In this document: positions 11,547 to 22,979 of the stretch, piece by piece
How positions within the stretch are numbered: the stretch's first letter is position 1
Layout: the number at the start of each line of letters is the position of its first letter
Assembly: GCA_002197995.1 (NCBI GenBank)
Contig: NGZR01000006.1
Location: 2,345,001-2,409,000 of the forward strand
DNA from: Gaeumannomyces sp. JS-464
Lineage: Eukaryota > Ascomycota > Sordariomycetes > Magnaporthales > Magnaporthaceae
Direction: 5' to 3'
Length of the DNA: 64,000 nt
Notes under the pieces: generated by a model
The model's database searches: none
The model's input: the letters and a program-made list of their open reading frames with translations, nothing else
Told to the model about the DNA's origin: nothing
Translations under genes and position numbers: made by a program

Positions 11547-11974
11547 TGTTACAATTAAAGGTTTACTTTTAAAGTAAAGCACTTTAGGGAAAAAAAGGAC
11601 AGTATCGCTAATCTGGTTGGCAAAAGGAATACGTAATTTAAAAGGACAATCTAATTGCTTGCCTTAAGGGATGCTTAAAAGCTAACTTAGGTTAACTAAT
11701 GCCAAAGCCTTAGTTAAAGCTACTTAAAACAAAAGGAAATCCATCCTTTATATATACGCTGCCTTTTACCTTACGTTAAATTGGATTTGTAAATTTGTAA
11801 TTTCGTTAACACAAATTTAAAAATCCTTTTAGCTTTATGGATTTGTGGTTTTTTAATATAAATTTAGAGATTTAGCTAGGGTTACGTAACTCCACGTGTC
11901 CGGGTGCGAGGTAAAAGCACCGTTTAAAACCCTTTTCGTCCGGTCGCTTTAAAGCTTGCATATTGGTCGTAATA
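11547..11974 (-). repeat. 3' LTR of element C (left side)
   Basis: 428 bp. On the plus strand it begins TGTTACAATTAAAGG and ends GGTCGTAATA, the reverse complement of the family-1 LTR with one RIP change at the end. Repeats of the U3 hairpin unit lie at about 11775-11870. Confidence 0.88.
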
Positions 11975-12023
11975 TTAGGTTTCCCTTTTTAAGCTAAATC
12001 CTTTTGGCCACGTTTTATCGCCC

Positions 12024-12640
12024 CGCCTTTTATTAATAGTAAGTATTTTCCTTTTTTACCATTTCCCATTTCCCTTTTTATTTTAACAAAATGTCCGGTC
12101 GGGTACGAAAACGCCTTTTTGCGAAAAAAACCTTTTAGCGTAAAAACTTGCTCGTTTAAATCGTCTTTTTTTTATTAAAATGCCTTTTTGCTTTTTTTAT
12201 TACGAGGTTTTAAAGCGTAAAAAGTGCAAGGCTTCCTTTTAGGATTTATCGCGGTGCGTAAAGTGTTTTGGTCGAAACCGCTTAAATTGCGACATTTTAA
12301 GCCTTTTTTTTAAACAACTCCGTTTTATCGGCCTGCAATACCGGCAAATAAAAGCGGAGGTCGAAGCGGTAAAAAAAAGCGTCGCGTTTTAAATAACGAA
12401 CGCCGTGCTTTAAATAACAAGCTAAAGCGTTTGCGAAAATAAAAAAAAATATGGTTCGAAAAAAAATGCGTGTAATTCGTCGTAAAATTAACGCTATAAA
12501 AAAGTTGGAACGTATCGAGCGGGAGGAGGCCGACCAGGCGGCTCGCTAGGCTGCTTTACAATTTAAACCTTTGGTAGCTTTTGCCGTTTCCTTCGATTAG
12601 TAAGCATTTAAGGTTAATTTTAACCTAAACCTGCTTTCCT
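12024..12640 (+). pseudogene. Antisense accessory gene of family 1, copy in element C (Zn-cluster-like plus coiled coil)
   Basis: Plus strand, opposite to the gag-pol of this element. The start codon equivalent is ATA followed by gtaagt (12048), and the proposed intron ends near ttttaacaaaatg. Downstream reads MSGRVRKRLFAKKT. A Cys cluster follows: KKCKAS near 12210, then LSRCVKCFGRNRLNCD at 12245-12294. The first cysteine pair is half lost (CFFY). The C-terminal part reads MRVIRRKINAIKKLERIERE then EADQAARxAALQ (12460-12570), strongly charged and helical-looking. It ends near FAVSFD (about 12598). I infer a small nuclear DNA-binding protein. Such Cys clusters are common in fungi, but I recognise no named gene. 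Confidence 0.65.
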
Positions 12641-12682
12641 TTTTTAACCGTAATAAGCTGTGGCTTTTTTAATAACTTTTTT

Positions 12683-12755
12683 AGGTTTTGTAGCGCATTA
12701 AATATAGTTTTGGTTTTTTCCTGCCGAGGTTTCGGGTTCGAATCCCGGCATAACC
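12683..12755 (+). tRNA. tRNA-like sequence in element C (antisense to the element)
   Basis: The D-arm side reads gtagcgcatt, and the T-arm tcgggttcgaatcccgg has a full stem and canonical loop. Acceptor-like cataacc follows. The B box is perfect. The middle part is pyrimidine-rich and does not form a clear anticodon arm. It matches the copy at 10252-10326 base for base over the T-arm. Confidence 0.55.
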
Positions 12756-12829
12756 GTTTAAAAAAAAGTTTAACGATATCGAACTTTTTTTTAAAACCTT
12801 TTCCTTTTGCTAACCTTTTTGTAAATGCT

Positions 12830-15800
12830 TTTGCCGGTATTTCGTTAAAGCTTTTTAGCAGTTTATAAGGTTAGTTCCTTTTTCCCACGTGTTTTCCTCG
12901 TAGCCGTACCTTTTCCACTTAATTAGGTACTTTTTAGGCTTATTTTTTAGCTTATAATCCAGGATTTTTTCGATTTCGTATTTTTATTTTAAATCGACTT
13001 TTATTAATTTATTGCTTTTAAAGCCCGGTAGCGTTAATTCGAATAGGGAAATATAAAAAACCGGGTAGGATTTTATAATCGGCGGTAATTAAAGTTTATA
13101 GTTTACGTTCGAAACCTTTTTTAATATTTTAAACGGTTCCAATTTTTTGTGGTTTAATTTGTCGTTCGGTCGTTTCGTTTTAATATTTCGTCGAAAAAGA
13201 TAAACGCTATCCTTTTTTTTAAAAATTGGTTTTTTAATCCTTTTTTTGTTTGTTTAAATAGCTATGCGGTGCTATAGCTTTTTTAGCTTTGCTTAAAAGT
13301 GTTTATGCAGTTTAGTAAGCTTTATTACCTGTATTTCCGTTGCTAAGGCATGTTTTCCTGCTTTAGGTTTTTTATACGCTATAAGCGTAAACCCGTAATT
13401 CGTATAAAACGGTGTAATTTTTATGCTTTTATAAACTAAGTTGTTATAAGCGAATTAGGCTATAAAAAGTAATTATACTTAGTCGTTTTGTTTATAATTA
13501 ACGTAATAACGTAAATACTGCTTTATGGTTTAATTCGTCCGTTTTGTTTGTTTATTTGTTTAAAAATGGTAAGCTATAAATAAAAAGTGCTTCGCTTTTA
13601 GCCTATTCGTAAACCTTTTCCAAAACTTGCTTATAAATAGCTTGTTTTTATTTGTAATTAAGCGGTTCGGCGTGCCGTATTCCGCTATTACGTGTTTAAT
13701 AAAAACGTACGTTAGTTTCGTAACGTCGCTGCTTTTTTTATATGGTAAAAATAAAGCGTATTTGGTAAGTTTGTTTATTATTACCAATATATTATCGTAT
13801 TTAACTTTTGTTATCGGCTTTTCGAATTAAAAAAGTTTAATAACGAAATTTATAATAACTTTTTGCTATGTTTTGCTCGGCGCTAATAGTGGTTGCAAAA
13901 GCTTATAAGGCTTATGCTTGTTAGCTTTGTTTTTAACGTAGCTTTCGCAATTTTTTATTGCGTTTTGTATTTCGGCTTAAGTTTTTGCGAACTCGTAATA
14001 TTGTTATAACCGTTTTTACGTTTTTTTTACGTTTTAATAGCTATATGCCAATTAGCTGTAAATTTATTAAATTTTTTTTAAGGTTTAAACTTTTCCTTAT
14101 CGAACCGTTTTAGCGAATATCTTTTATGCTAAAACCAAAAATCCGTTTAGTTTTTTCGTTAGGATTACCCGTGTTTTTTTAGGTATTGCAACCTAATGGT
14201 TCGGCCGTCGGCTTAAAGCATCCGCCCGGCCGTTTTCCAACCCTTTTTAATATTCGATCCGGATATTATAGTTTTGTAAAAACTCGCTTTAACGGATTTA
14301 TCGCTTATTTAGGTTTTTGCTAATAATAAAATGTGTTAGGTTTTTGTAGTTTATATATACTATTTAATATTTTGCTTTATAAAAATGCGATCGCCACTTT
14401 TTAAATGCTTAAATAATTGCTAAAAGTTTTTTATTATAAATTTGGTAATTTAACTCGGGTTTATTTAATTTTTGCAAAAAGAACGCATAAAAGTGCAACC
14501 GCTTTTAATCGTTTCGTTATCCAAGTTAGCCGCCGATCGCGTAATCCAACGCGTCGGTTTTAACTTTAAAAAGTTTCTTTTAATTTAAAAATATTAATAT
14601 TAGTTTTTTTAATACGGCGTTTCGTAATTATTCGAAAGCCTTTTATTTTTGTTTTCTTTAATAAAACTAGTGGTTATTTTTGGTAAAATTCGTAAATAGT
14701 ATAGCGATTTTGCTATAATTACGGATAAACCGTTTGTAAAAGTTTAAAAACCCTAAAAAACCTTTGTATTTTTATAACGTTTTTAAATATAAACCATTTT
14801 TTAATTTCTTTAACTTTTTTAAGGTTTATGCAAACCTGTTTAAGTATAATTATAAATTTTAAAAAAGCGACTTTTTGCGAATGCTATTCGCATTTTTCCG
14901 GTTTAACGAAAAGCTTTGCATTAAGCAGCTTTTAAAGCATTTTATATACGTATTGCTTATATTTTTCCATTATTTTCGAAAAAATTAGAATATCGTTTAA
15001 ATACGCGAGAATAAAAATGTCGAAATACTCGCGTAATACGTGGTTAATTATGCTTTAAAACGTGGCTAACGTATTAGTAAACCCGAAGGTTATTACTAAA
15101 AATTCGTAGCATTTAAATTTTGTTTTAAAAGCTGTAAACCATTTTTAGCCTTTTTTAATCCGTATTAAACTGTAAGCTTTTCGTAAGTCCAAAACCGTAA
15201 AATACTAAGCTTTGCCGAGCTTATTTCAAAGTTTGTTAATAAAAGGCAAAAAATACCGATTTTTAATCGTAGTTTCGTTTAGTAGGCGGTAATCGATGCA
15301 TATTCGCTTTGTTTTATTTTTTTTTTTTATAATCCCGTATTTTATTAAAAAATCAAAAGGTTTAACGTGCCTTTTTCGTAGGTTTTTTTCCAGTTGTTTT
15401 TTTAGCATTTCCTATTGTCGAAAGCTAAATTAGTACAGCTTTTAATATTTAAATTGCGTTTTTAATTTAAGTTTAATTTTTAAATTAAACGGTTTATATT
15501 TAAAAAGTACTATTTTTAGGTTTTTTCAAAACAATTTTTCGTATTTATAATATTTTTTCGAAATACCCGCGAGCCGTTTTTTAATGTTAATTGGGTCGTT
15601 TTAATCGTTTTCCGCTTTAAATAGTCGCGTATTTGTTAATGTTAAATGCAAAAGTAAATTGCTAAGTTTTATTACCGTTATAACCTTTTTTTATTGCTTT
15701 TTATGCTTACGGTTTAAGGTTTGTAACTAGTAAACCGTTTTAATTACTCGTAGCTTTTTTTATTAAACTTAACTAATAGCCCAATTTATTCGTAAATTGT

Positions 15801-17100
15801 TTTTCCTAAATTAAAGGATTTCGAAAATTACATTTCCTTTTTTTATATTTAACTCGTTTAATATAATAATAACGTTTTTCCTATTCCGGGTGCGTAATGT
15901 TATTAGTTATATTTTTCGGTCGATTTATTTTTTATTATAAGCGACGGGTATTTTTTCGACCGTTTTTAATTAATACGGTTAGCGTTTCCGTTTTATTAGG
16001 ATTTTATACCGTTTAACCGCTTATAGCGATATATAATCGCTTTATATTTCGTAATCGATTATTTTTTAACCTTTTTTTTTTAATATTTTATTTGGAATAT
16101 TAATAGGTCGTATGGTTAATTCGATTTTGCTAATGCGAAGGTTTTTATTTGTTTTTTTTTTTTTTCATTTCGTGCTTTTCGTTCGGGTGGTTTTTTTAGT
16201 TTTTTAATAAAAGGAATAAATACCGTACGTTCGTTTTTTTATCCGGGTTAAACGGCACGTACGTTTGCGCGATCTTTTAATACTAGGCTTTCGCTTTTTA
16301 TGCTATACGTTTTTTGCATTCCGCAATTTCGCATTTCTTTTAATCGAGCATTTTAATAACGTATAATATCAAATACCGTTCGTTAAGTTTAAAAATTGCG
16401 GTAAACCTGCCGATTCGGGCTGGTTCCCACCGTGGCAATTGGAATGCCAAACGGGGCTTAATTTTTGGCTCGTTTTTTAATTTTCGTGGAAAAAAGTCGT
16501 ATTTAAGCTTTAATCGTAAGTGGAATTTGCATTTTCCGTAAATGCATTTTGCTTAAAAAAAGTACAAATGTCCGAAATGTTTTATATTAATATTAAAGTG
16601 GTTTTCGGCTTTTAATGTAGCCCTTTTTGGCTTATTTACGTTATCGGACTGGTAATTAACGTATTTAATTTTTTAATAATCGTTAAATTACGATAAAAGT
16701 TAACCGTCGTTTTCGTTCGTTGCGGTAGCGTAATATAACAAGCTATTTGGGTATTTTAAAACTTTAACGTTTTAAAAACACTTCGAAACGTCGAAAGGTG
16801 TAAAAGCGCGCTGGTTTTCGCAAATTATAAGCGTAAAGGTTTCGCCGTTCGAGCTTTTTGCTCGTTTTTAAAACTCGGCTATTTCGAAGGTTTAACCGTT
16901 TTAGTTTAACTCGGCATCGGTATTAAAATCCTTCGATTTTCGGAAAAGGTGTGTTTAATTTAAAAGTTTTTTTTAAGCTTTTCCTTTTTTCGCGCTATTT
17001 ATTAAGGTTGCTTTTTTTTAAATCCCGTAAAAAGCGATATCGTTTTTTTTTTTTCGAATTTTCGAGCCCGAAAACGATCCGCTATTTTTTTTGCTATCGT
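12830..17100 (-). pseudogene. pol of element C: RT, RNase H, integrase, chromodomain-like
   Basis: Minus strand. RT includes an unbroken stretch at 15226-15408 containing [19 protein letters not shown]. The active-site box reads AYLNDILIF near 14985-15020, with the first catalytic Asp changed to Asn by a RIP-type change. The integrase core is open at 13560-13787: NKLTKYALFLPYKKSSD, then AEYGTPNRLITNKNK, then FISKFWKRF, the expected D...D spacing with the second Asp as Asn. A chromodomain-like tail lies near 12870-12980 (YKLKN, KKYLIKWKRYGYEE-like). Dead copy; family assignment is firm. Confidence 0.85.
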
Positions 17101-17149
17101 ATTCGAGCTTTGTAATTTTAAATATACAAATGTTTTATAGTTTTCGAAA

Positions 17150-18300
17150 ATACCATCCGGTAGCTTTTTTATCGAACTGGTATATAACGTATAATTCGTC
17201 GTAATAACTTGTTTAGCTAAACGCTGTTTTAAAATATAGTTTTTTTCGTATCGGGCTTTTTTGCGTTCGTTAAAAGTTTGCTATTTGGCGGTTATTATTT
17301 CGCTAAAAGCAATTAACTTTTATATGGCCAATTTGGCCGCATTTAAAACATTTCCCGTTTTTCGGGTTTTATTTTTGCTTTTTTTGCTACTTTTATTACT
17401 AATAAGCGGCTTTCGCATTAAATTTTATAAAGTTTAAATGCGTTTCGTAAACCGTAATAAGTTATTATTTGGCCTTTTTTTGGTTAGTTTTATTATTTTA
17501 TGCTACATTTTTAAAACTATATCCTTTTTTTTTTTATTATCGTTTATATAGTTTATCGCTAATACGAACCGCGTTTTTAACGTAATTTGTAAAAAACTTC
17601 GGGCGATTTTGCTTTGCAAGTTTATTTTTTACGTTTTCGCGTAATTCGTTGTAAAAATGCAATATTAACGTAGCGTTATTTTAATTAAACTTAATATTAA
17701 TCCGTTAAAAGTTTGTTACGTATTTGGCCGTAAGCTTTCGCTATTTAAAAGCTAGCAAATTTCTTTCGGCGATTTGAATTTCGTCGATTATTTCGAACAC
17801 TTTTTCGACTTTTTTTCCGAAGGTTTCGAAATTGGCGAAAATAAGTTTGGTAATTTTTTAGCTATTTTTATACTTTTTAAGGTAATTACTTTAGGTTAAT
17901 TAAAACCACTTTTTTATTTTACCGTTTAGCTTAATAATAGCGTAAGCAATTTTTTGCTTTTCGTTTACGAATTGCTATTTGTAAAATTTAAAATAACTTT
18001 TGCATTTGGTAAAAAACGTTTTAAGCTTTTCGTTTTTTTTTTTGTAAAAATCCGGGAACGGGAATTTGTACGTTCGGATTGCGATAAGTGCTTTAAAAAA
18101 TACCAATTTCGCAGTAAATTGCTTTATTTCGGCCTAGCTTTTAGCGATTTCGGTTGTTATAAGCTTAAAAAGGCTAGCCGTATTAATTGCTTTGTTAAAG
18201 TCGTATTTAACACCGTTAAAAGTAAAAACCGTGGTTTTTTCCTTTTTAAGCTTTTTATTGCTGTTTATTATAATTGTATTGTTTTTTTTTAACGAAATAT
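17150..18300 (-). pseudogene. gag of element C
   Basis: The minus strand reads the same Gag as element A, starting near 18290 just inside the 5' LTR. It includes TTVFTFNGVKYDFNKA-like sequence near 18190-18240, the capsid body near 17800-18050, and a Lys/Arg-rich tail near 17330-17400. The long open stretch on the other strand (17954-18292) is only its shadow. Confidence 0.75.
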
Positions 18301-18319
18301 TAAATAGGATTAGTTAAAA

Positions 18320-18748
18320 TGTTATAATTAAAGGTTTGCTTTTAAAATAAGGCATTTCGAAAAAGGGAAAAATAGTATCGCTAATTTAGTTAGCAAAAGG
18401 AACACGTAATTTAAAAGGACAATTTAATTGCTTGTTTTAAAAGATGCTTAGGAGCTAATTTAAATTAACTAATGCCGAAGCTTTAATTAAAGCTATTTAA
18501 AACAAAAGGAAATCCATTTTTTATATACACGTTGCTTTTTGCTTTACATTGGGTTAAATTTGTAAATTTGTAGTTTCGCTAATATAAATTTAAAAATCCT
18601 TTTGGCTTTGTAAATTTGTAGTTTTTTTAATACAAATCCAAAAATCCAGCTAGGGTTACGTAATTTTACGTGTCCGAGTGCGGGGTAAAAGCACCGCTTA
18701 AAACCCTTTTCGTCCGGTCGCTTTAAAGCTTGCATACTAGTCGTAATA
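18320..18748 (-). repeat. 5' LTR of element C (right side)
   Basis: 429 bp. On the plus strand it begins TGTTATAATTAAAGG and ends TAGTCGTAATA. It pairs with 11547-11974. Confidence 0.88.
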
Positions 18749-20730
18749 AAAAGTAGCTTTTTCGTTTAATTTATATTTTCTTTTAAATTAAAATTAAAAC
18801 CAGCATATTTTTTTTAATTTATAAAAGGAACGTTATTAAATTTAACGCTAATTACGGGAATTACCCGTTATGCGGTTTAGTTAAAGCTTAAGTTATTATA
18901 AGATTTTTTGCGAATATTAAGCAATATATGCCTTTTAACGTTAAAAAAAGCTATGTTTAACTAAATTTAAAACGCTTTAGCATTTGCGATTTAAATTATA
19001 CAAACCTTATTTAATAAAAACTTCGTTTAACTAATAATGTCGTAAACTATTAATAAAATTAATATCGAAATCGGAAATATATAACACTTGGTTAAAAGTT
19101 ATAATTTCGAAATCATTAGGTTTATTAAACGACGAACTGTTAATTTAACAATGCCGATATTTTTAAAAACTACGAGGCCGCTACCCGTTTTTATTACTAT
19201 TTCGCATTTTAATATTAAAAGTAGTAAAATGCTTTTAAAGTTAAAAATGTAATTTGTACTCCTTATATTATTAATACAAGCGTATTAAAAATGCGTTAGT
19301 TTTTAACGTGTTTGCTTTTACAATTAAAGTGTTTACAATATTTACAATGCATTATAACCGGTAAATTAAAAGTAGTTAAAACTTTAAAATTAAATTTAAA
19401 ATCCGAAAAGTTATTGCTATTTTGTATATTAAATAATTTTAAATTTATTATACCGCTAATTATAGCGTTACTTTTTAAAACCTTTCCAAAAGGGTAAAAT
19501 TCGCTAACAGCTTTTAAAAAAAGGTGGTAATTTAGCGCTATAAAGGAAGTTTTTTTACTATCGAAAGATTTATTACCGTTTTTACCCTTTTTTTTAATTT
19601 ATTAAATTTAAAAAAGCTATTTTAACTTTTAAGCTTATTTTTAGCCTTTTTGCTTTTCCTATTAACGGTTTTTTTTTTCTTTTTTTTTTTGCTTTTTGCA
19701 CTTTTTATATTTAGTGGTTTTTTTTTGCTTTTAAACCTTATAACTAGCAGCCTATTTATACGTTGTAAAAATAGGGTTATTTAGTTTAACAAGCAAATCC
19801 GTTATTAAATACTACAAATTAATGCTTTCGGTTAACTGCTTTAAAACATTAGCATTACGAATAATCCTTCGAAGCTTTTTAGCTTAATAAAGAAATGCAC
19901 TTTTTAAAGCTTTTAAATATTAATTTTTAATATTAATAGCATTTAATTGCATATAGTTATTACGAAGTTTAACTAATAAAAAATTAAAAATGGAATTAAA
20001 CTCGCTAATAAACCTTTTAAATTTAGCGAAATTTAGGAAATAAAACTCCTTATAAAATGCAATTTTTTAAAATTTTAAGCGTTAAAAAATAGCTATTTTT
20101 TAAAGCAATAAACGCTAAAATCGGATTCGTTTCCCACGTAATAGTATAAAGCGTTTTTTTATTACGGCTATTTTTAAAAAATAGTAAAATTAAAGCTTAA
20201 TTTTTTATAAAAATGTTTATAGCGAGTTTTAAGTTATTTATAAACTTTAATATACCTATTACGGTAAATTGTAATGCTAACGTATATTTTAATTTAGCGT
20301 AGTTAAAAACCCCCCGTAATTTCGAAGTTTCCAAAAAAAATATACCTTTTTAAACAACTTTTTTATTACAAAGTTATTATAAGTAAAAATGCTTAAAGCA
20401 AACGGAAAAGCAGGTGGTAAAACACCGCTTTTATTACTAAAATTTATAAAGTTTTTAGCGTTTTTAAATGCGTTTGGTTGTTTTAAAACCGGTGGTGCCA
20501 GCGGTACTAGTAATGCTAACGGGGTAGGTATATCCCCCGTTGCCTTTTTTTAACCCCCAAATGCTTTTAATAACGTTAATAGCTTTGCATTTTGCTTTTT
20601 AATTTTAGCTATTAATTTAGTAAGTATATTAATTTCACTTGCTTGCGTTTTAACTTAATTAATACGTTGTTTTAACGTGGTTATTCCCGAATTGTTAATA
20701 CCGTCGTTTAAGTTATTTTGCATGTTTGCT
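18749..20730 (-). pseudogene. Copia gag and 5' pol remnant
   Basis: The minus strand gives one long frame with stops mostly at CAG/CAA/TGG-type positions. It begins MQNNLNDGINNSGITTLKQR at about 20730, continues through a Pro-rich region near 20480-20560, and reads FxKVYFFWKLRNYGGFNY-like sequence near 20290-20350. A Lys-rich patch lies near 19660-19700 and a Cys/His segment HCKYCKHFNCKSKH near 19310-19350, which may be a zinc knuckle. It lies directly upstream, on the same strand, of the copia pol pieces at 11546-11439 and 4008-1537. With A and C removed, the three pieces make one element. No single domain is diagnostic, so the gag call rests on order and strand. Confidence 0.55.
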
Positions 20731-21149
20731 TATAATACTTAAAAAGGTAACTAATAGCAGTTAATTTTGCAGTTATTTTATATGTTGTAATACTAAAAAA
20801 ACAATTTATAAAAGCAACAAATATATTGCGTAAATGCTTAAAAATTACCGTTTTTTAAAGCTTTATACAGTTGTTTTGCTTTAACTAACTTAAAAGGTGC
20901 TAAACTTTTAAGGTTTTATTTAGCAGTTATTTTAACGTAACTAGTTTAAAGTTTGCAAAGCTTTAAAGCTTTTGCAATTACGAAGTAACTTTATTAAATA
21001 ACTTATACAATTTACTTATATAACGTATTTATTACAAGGTAACTATTACGAAGTAAAACGGTAAAAGGTACTCGTTATAAGGTAAGTGTTATAAAATAAC
21101 TGCTAAAGTTAACGAAGTTTTATAATAGCAAGCTTTTTTATAACTATTA
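20731..21149 (-). other. Upstream region of the copia element with short repeats
   Basis: No gene is seen. The stretch holds many short, imperfect repeats of the form ttacgaagtaact / tacaaggtaacta (20970-21120). It ends at TATTA (21145-21149), the target duplication of element B. It may be the leader or LTR of the copia element, whose far end should resume after 28362. Confidence 0.4.
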
Positions 21150-21630
21150 TGCTACAACTAGCATGCAAACCTTAAAATAACAAAACGGGAAAGGCTTTAA
21201 ATAATGCCTTACCCCGTATTAAAACACGTAAAATTACGTAACTTAAAAGGGATTTGTGGATTTATAACAAAATAACAAATCCGAAAAGGATTTATGGATT
21301 TATAACAAAGTAATAAATCCAAAAGGGATTTGTGGATTTGCAGCAAAGCTATAAATCCAAAAGGGATTTGTGGATTTGCGGCAAAGCTATAAATCCAAAA
21401 AAACTGTTAAAATAAACAGCGTGTATATAAAGGATGGGTTTTTTACTATTTTAGGAAGTTTTAACTAAAACTTAAACATTAGTTAATTTAAATTAGCTTT
21501 TAAGCATTTTTTAAAGCAAGCAATTAAATTATCCTTTTAAATTACGTGTTTTTTTATTAATTAAATTAAAAATACTATCCTTTCCACCTTTAAAATGCTT
21601 TACTTTAAAAGCAAACCTTTAATTATAACA
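21150..21630 (+). repeat. 5' LTR of element B
   Basis: 481 bp, starting TGCTACAACT and ending ATTATAACA. It carries four copies of the 37-bp U3 hairpin repeat (21246-21397), one more than most sister LTRs, which explains its length. Confidence 0.9.
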
Positions 21631-21714
21631 TTTTAACTAATCCTATTTAATACCTTATTAAAAAAAAAGGATTATACAATTATAGCAAGCAATAGCAAAA
21701 AGTTTAAAAAGGAA

Positions 21715-22950
21715 AAAACTACGGTTTTTACTTTTAACGGTGTTAAGTACGACTTTAACAAAACCGCTAACACGGTTAGCCTTTTTAAGCTTATAACGGA
21801 CGAAACCGCTAAAGGCTAAGCCGAAGTAAAGCAACTTACTACGAAATTGGTATTTTTTAAAGCACTTATCGCAATTTAAACGTATAAATTCCCGTTCCCA
21901 AACCTTTACAAAAGGAAAACGGCAAATTTAAAACGTTTTTTATTAAATGCAAAAGCTATTTTAAATTTTACAAACGGCAATTCGTAAACGAGGAATAAAA
22001 AATCGCTTACATTATTACCAAATAAAACGGCAAAGTAAAAAAATGGTTTTAACCAACCTAAAGCAATTATTTTAAAAGGTATAAAAATAGCCAAAAAACC
22101 ACCAAAATTATTTTCGCTAATTTCGAAACTTTCGGGGAAAGAGTCGGAAAAATGTTCGAAATAATCGACGAAACCCAAATCGCCGAAAAAAATTTGCTAA
22201 CCTTTAAATAGCAAAAGCTTATAGCTAAATACGTAACGAACTTTTAACGGGTTAGCATTAAGCTTAATTAAAGCAACGTTACGTTAATATTGCACTTTTA
22301 TAACGGGCTACGCGAAAACGTAAAAAATAAACTCGCAAAGCAAAATCGCCTCGAATTTTTTACGGATTACGTTAAAAACGTAATCCGCATTAGCGATAAA
22401 TTATACGAACGATAATAAAAAAAAAAGGATATAGTTTTAAAAATATGGCATAAAATAATAAAATTAATTAAAAAAAGCCAGGTAATAATTTACCACGGTT
22501 TATAAAATGCATTTAAGCTTTATAAATTTTAGTGCGGGAACCGTTTATTAGTAATAAAGGTAATAAAAAAAGCAAAAGTAAAACCCGAAAAACGGGAAAT
22601 GCTTTAAATGCGGCTAAACCGGCTATATTTAAACAAATTGCTTTTAACGGGATAATAACCGTTAAGTAACTAACTTTTAACGAGCGTAAAAAAACCCGAT
22701 ATAAAAAGAATTATACCCCGGCCGGCGTTTAATTAAACGTGCTATTACGATAAACTATGCGTTATATAAATTTAATAAAAAAGTTATTAAATAATACTTT
22801 CGGAAACCTTAAAGCGTTTGCTTGTTTAAAACCACGAAGTTTAAATACGATAGTAAAAGAAAGTAACGCGTTATTTCCAAACCTATAAATTTAAAAAAAG
22901 AAAACGACGCCGCTTTTTACGGGGCTTACGAAAAGCAGCTTTAATAAGCG
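21715..22950 (+). pseudogene. gag of element B
   Basis: Plus strand, same Gag as A: TVFTFNGVKYDFNKTANTVS near 21720-21780, GKFKTFFIKCKSYFKFYKRQ near 21910-21975, and DKLAKQNRLEFFTDYVKN near 22325-22380. Stops are frequent. Confidence 0.75.
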
Positions 22951-22979
22951 AACGAAAAAGCTTTTAAGTTAAACCTATT

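Larger units (their letters stand above)
11547..18748 (-). mobile_element. Ty3/gypsy LTR retrotransposon, family 1, element C (complete, RIP-degraded)
   Basis: LTRs lie at 11547-11974 (3' end of the element) and 18320-18748 (5' end). Flanks are taaag (11542-11546) and aaaag (18749-18753), a 4/5 match, so the target duplication is probable but not perfect. Gag and pol read on the minus strand. The antisense gene and tRNA-like sequence are on the plus strand next to the 3' LTR, the mirror image of element A. Confidence 0.88.

Noticed and set aside
17954..18292. 112-codon open frame on the plus strand
   Set aside because: It is the antisense of gag in element C; the minus strand gives a recognisable Gag, and the open frame has no family resemblance.
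21246..21397. CRISPR-like array
   Set aside because: Adjacent repeats with no unique spacers, inside an LTR, in a eukaryotic genome context.
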